A DNA stretch of 64,000 bases, taken from assembly GCF_004322705.1 (NCBI RefSeq), contig NZ_SIZZ01000004.1, positions 217,123-281,122 on the forward strand, read 5' to 3'. Within the stretch, counting starts at the first letter, position 1; each line of letters opens with the position of its first letter. Of this stretch, positions 63,845 to 64,000 are shown piece after piece. Source of the DNA: Dyella terrae (lineage in GTDB: Bacteria; Pseudomonadota; Gammaproteobacteria; Xanthomonadales; Rhodanobacteraceae). The translations under genes and the position numbers were made by a program. The notes beneath the pieces were generated by a model. That model was not told the origin of the DNA. It saw nothing but the letters and a program-made list of their open reading frames with translations, and did no database searches.

Positions 63845-64000
63845 TCACTGCAACCCCACGTACGTCCTCTTGAACCCCACCGCATCCGCCATCCCCTGCG
63901 GCTTCCACTCCCCATCCACCACGAGCTGCTTCCCATCCGCCGACGGTGTCCGCCGCTCGTTCAATTGCGACCCATCGGCGTACTGAGCCTCCAAAGGGCC
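63845..64000 (-). CDS. Gene tail at window edge, partial
   Basis: This is the third copy of the tail ending KRTYVGLQ. It may be the real 3' end of a gene extending beyond base 64000, or another fragment if the array continues. The last bases (CCAAAGGGCC) are exactly where each earlier unit switches to the palindrome, so the question cannot be settled here. Function not recognised. Confidence 0.35.
   Translation of the reverse strand, partial: GPLEAQYADGSQLNERRTPSADGKQLVVDGEWKPQGMADAVGFKRTYVGLQ

Larger units (their letters stand above)
63200..64000. repeat. 291-bp tandem array carrying a gene tail, open at window end
   Basis: The motif TCACTGCAACCCC recurs at 63263, 63554 and 63845, exactly 291 bp apart. 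A partial unit precedes the first, and the array runs to the window edge. Each unit holds a minus-strand gene tail of about 150 bp and two ATTCCGGC palindromes in opposite orientation, flanking about 60 bp. Units differ at only a few bases. Confidence 0.92.

Overview
The window is high-GC DNA (roughly 65%) from a gammaproteobacterium of the Xanthomonadales. The gene content points to Rhodanobacteraceae, for example Luteibacter or Dyella: large TonB-dependent receptors, a zwf-pgl-edd-eda Entner-Doudoroff operon, an FtrA/rhodanese pair, an LdcA-type decarboxylase locus, and intergenic palindromes of the type ATTCCGGC-GAAA-GCCGGAAT. This assignment is an inference from gene content and protein style. 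No rRNA, tRNA, CRISPR array, transposase or integrase was seen.

Layout. 1-3.4 kb: the 3' part of a TonB-dependent receptor with tandem terminator hairpins, facing a GntR/UTRA regulator. 3.5-8.4 kb: the zwf-pgl-edd-eda operon, divergent from that regulator, with candidate operator repeats on both sides. 8.4-11.2 kb: a rhodanese divergent from an FtrA-like regulator, then a DMT-family transporter and a small NTF2-like protein. 11.1-16 kb: a short segment carrying the tails of the NTF2-like gene and of lhr has been tandemly duplicated, followed by the large helicase gene lhr. 16.1-24.4 kb: a second TonB receptor, a secreted trypsin-like protease, a monoacylglycerol-lipase-like hydrolase, an aldehyde dehydrogenase with a divergent LysR regulator, and a DUF6916-like gene. 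24.4-32.1 kb: three consecutive phage-tail-collar (microcystin-dependent-protein-like) genes plus a GNAT gene, divergent from a 1746-residue autotransporter built of Ig-like repeats. 32.2-41.3 kb: an unknown small protein, a CDF metal transporter, a 91-bp inverted repeat element, a decarboxylase/antiporter/DcaP-porin locus for basic amino acids, a WYL regulator and a LysE exporter. 41.3-46.1 kb: a DUF3224 protein with a divergent AraC regulator, a repeat-rich gap, a LysR regulator with a divergent pirin, and dps. 46.6-62.7 kb: one long co-directional block (HAD phosphatase, arylsulfatase, polytopic spermidine-synthase-like protein, MoxR, DUF58, DUF4381, two VWA proteins, BatD-like protein, octahaem cytochrome/TPR protein, DUF1254 protein). 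62.7-64 kb: repeats, including a 291-bp tandem array carrying a gene tail that runs off the window.

Two loci look most worth pursuing as poorly described systems. One is the collar trio with its GNAT, the DUF6916-like neighbour and the Ig-repeat autotransporter, which resembles a surface-fibre cassette rather than a prophage. The other is the sulfatase/Bat/octahaem block, where a MoxR-VWA chaperone module sits between a sulfatase and a multihaem cytochrome. A third theme is genome plasticity. In three separate places the 3' end of a gene has been tandemly duplicated together with adjacent intergenic DNA, twice including the same dispersed palindrome. Long hairpins built of tandem heptanucleotides form a separate repeat family.
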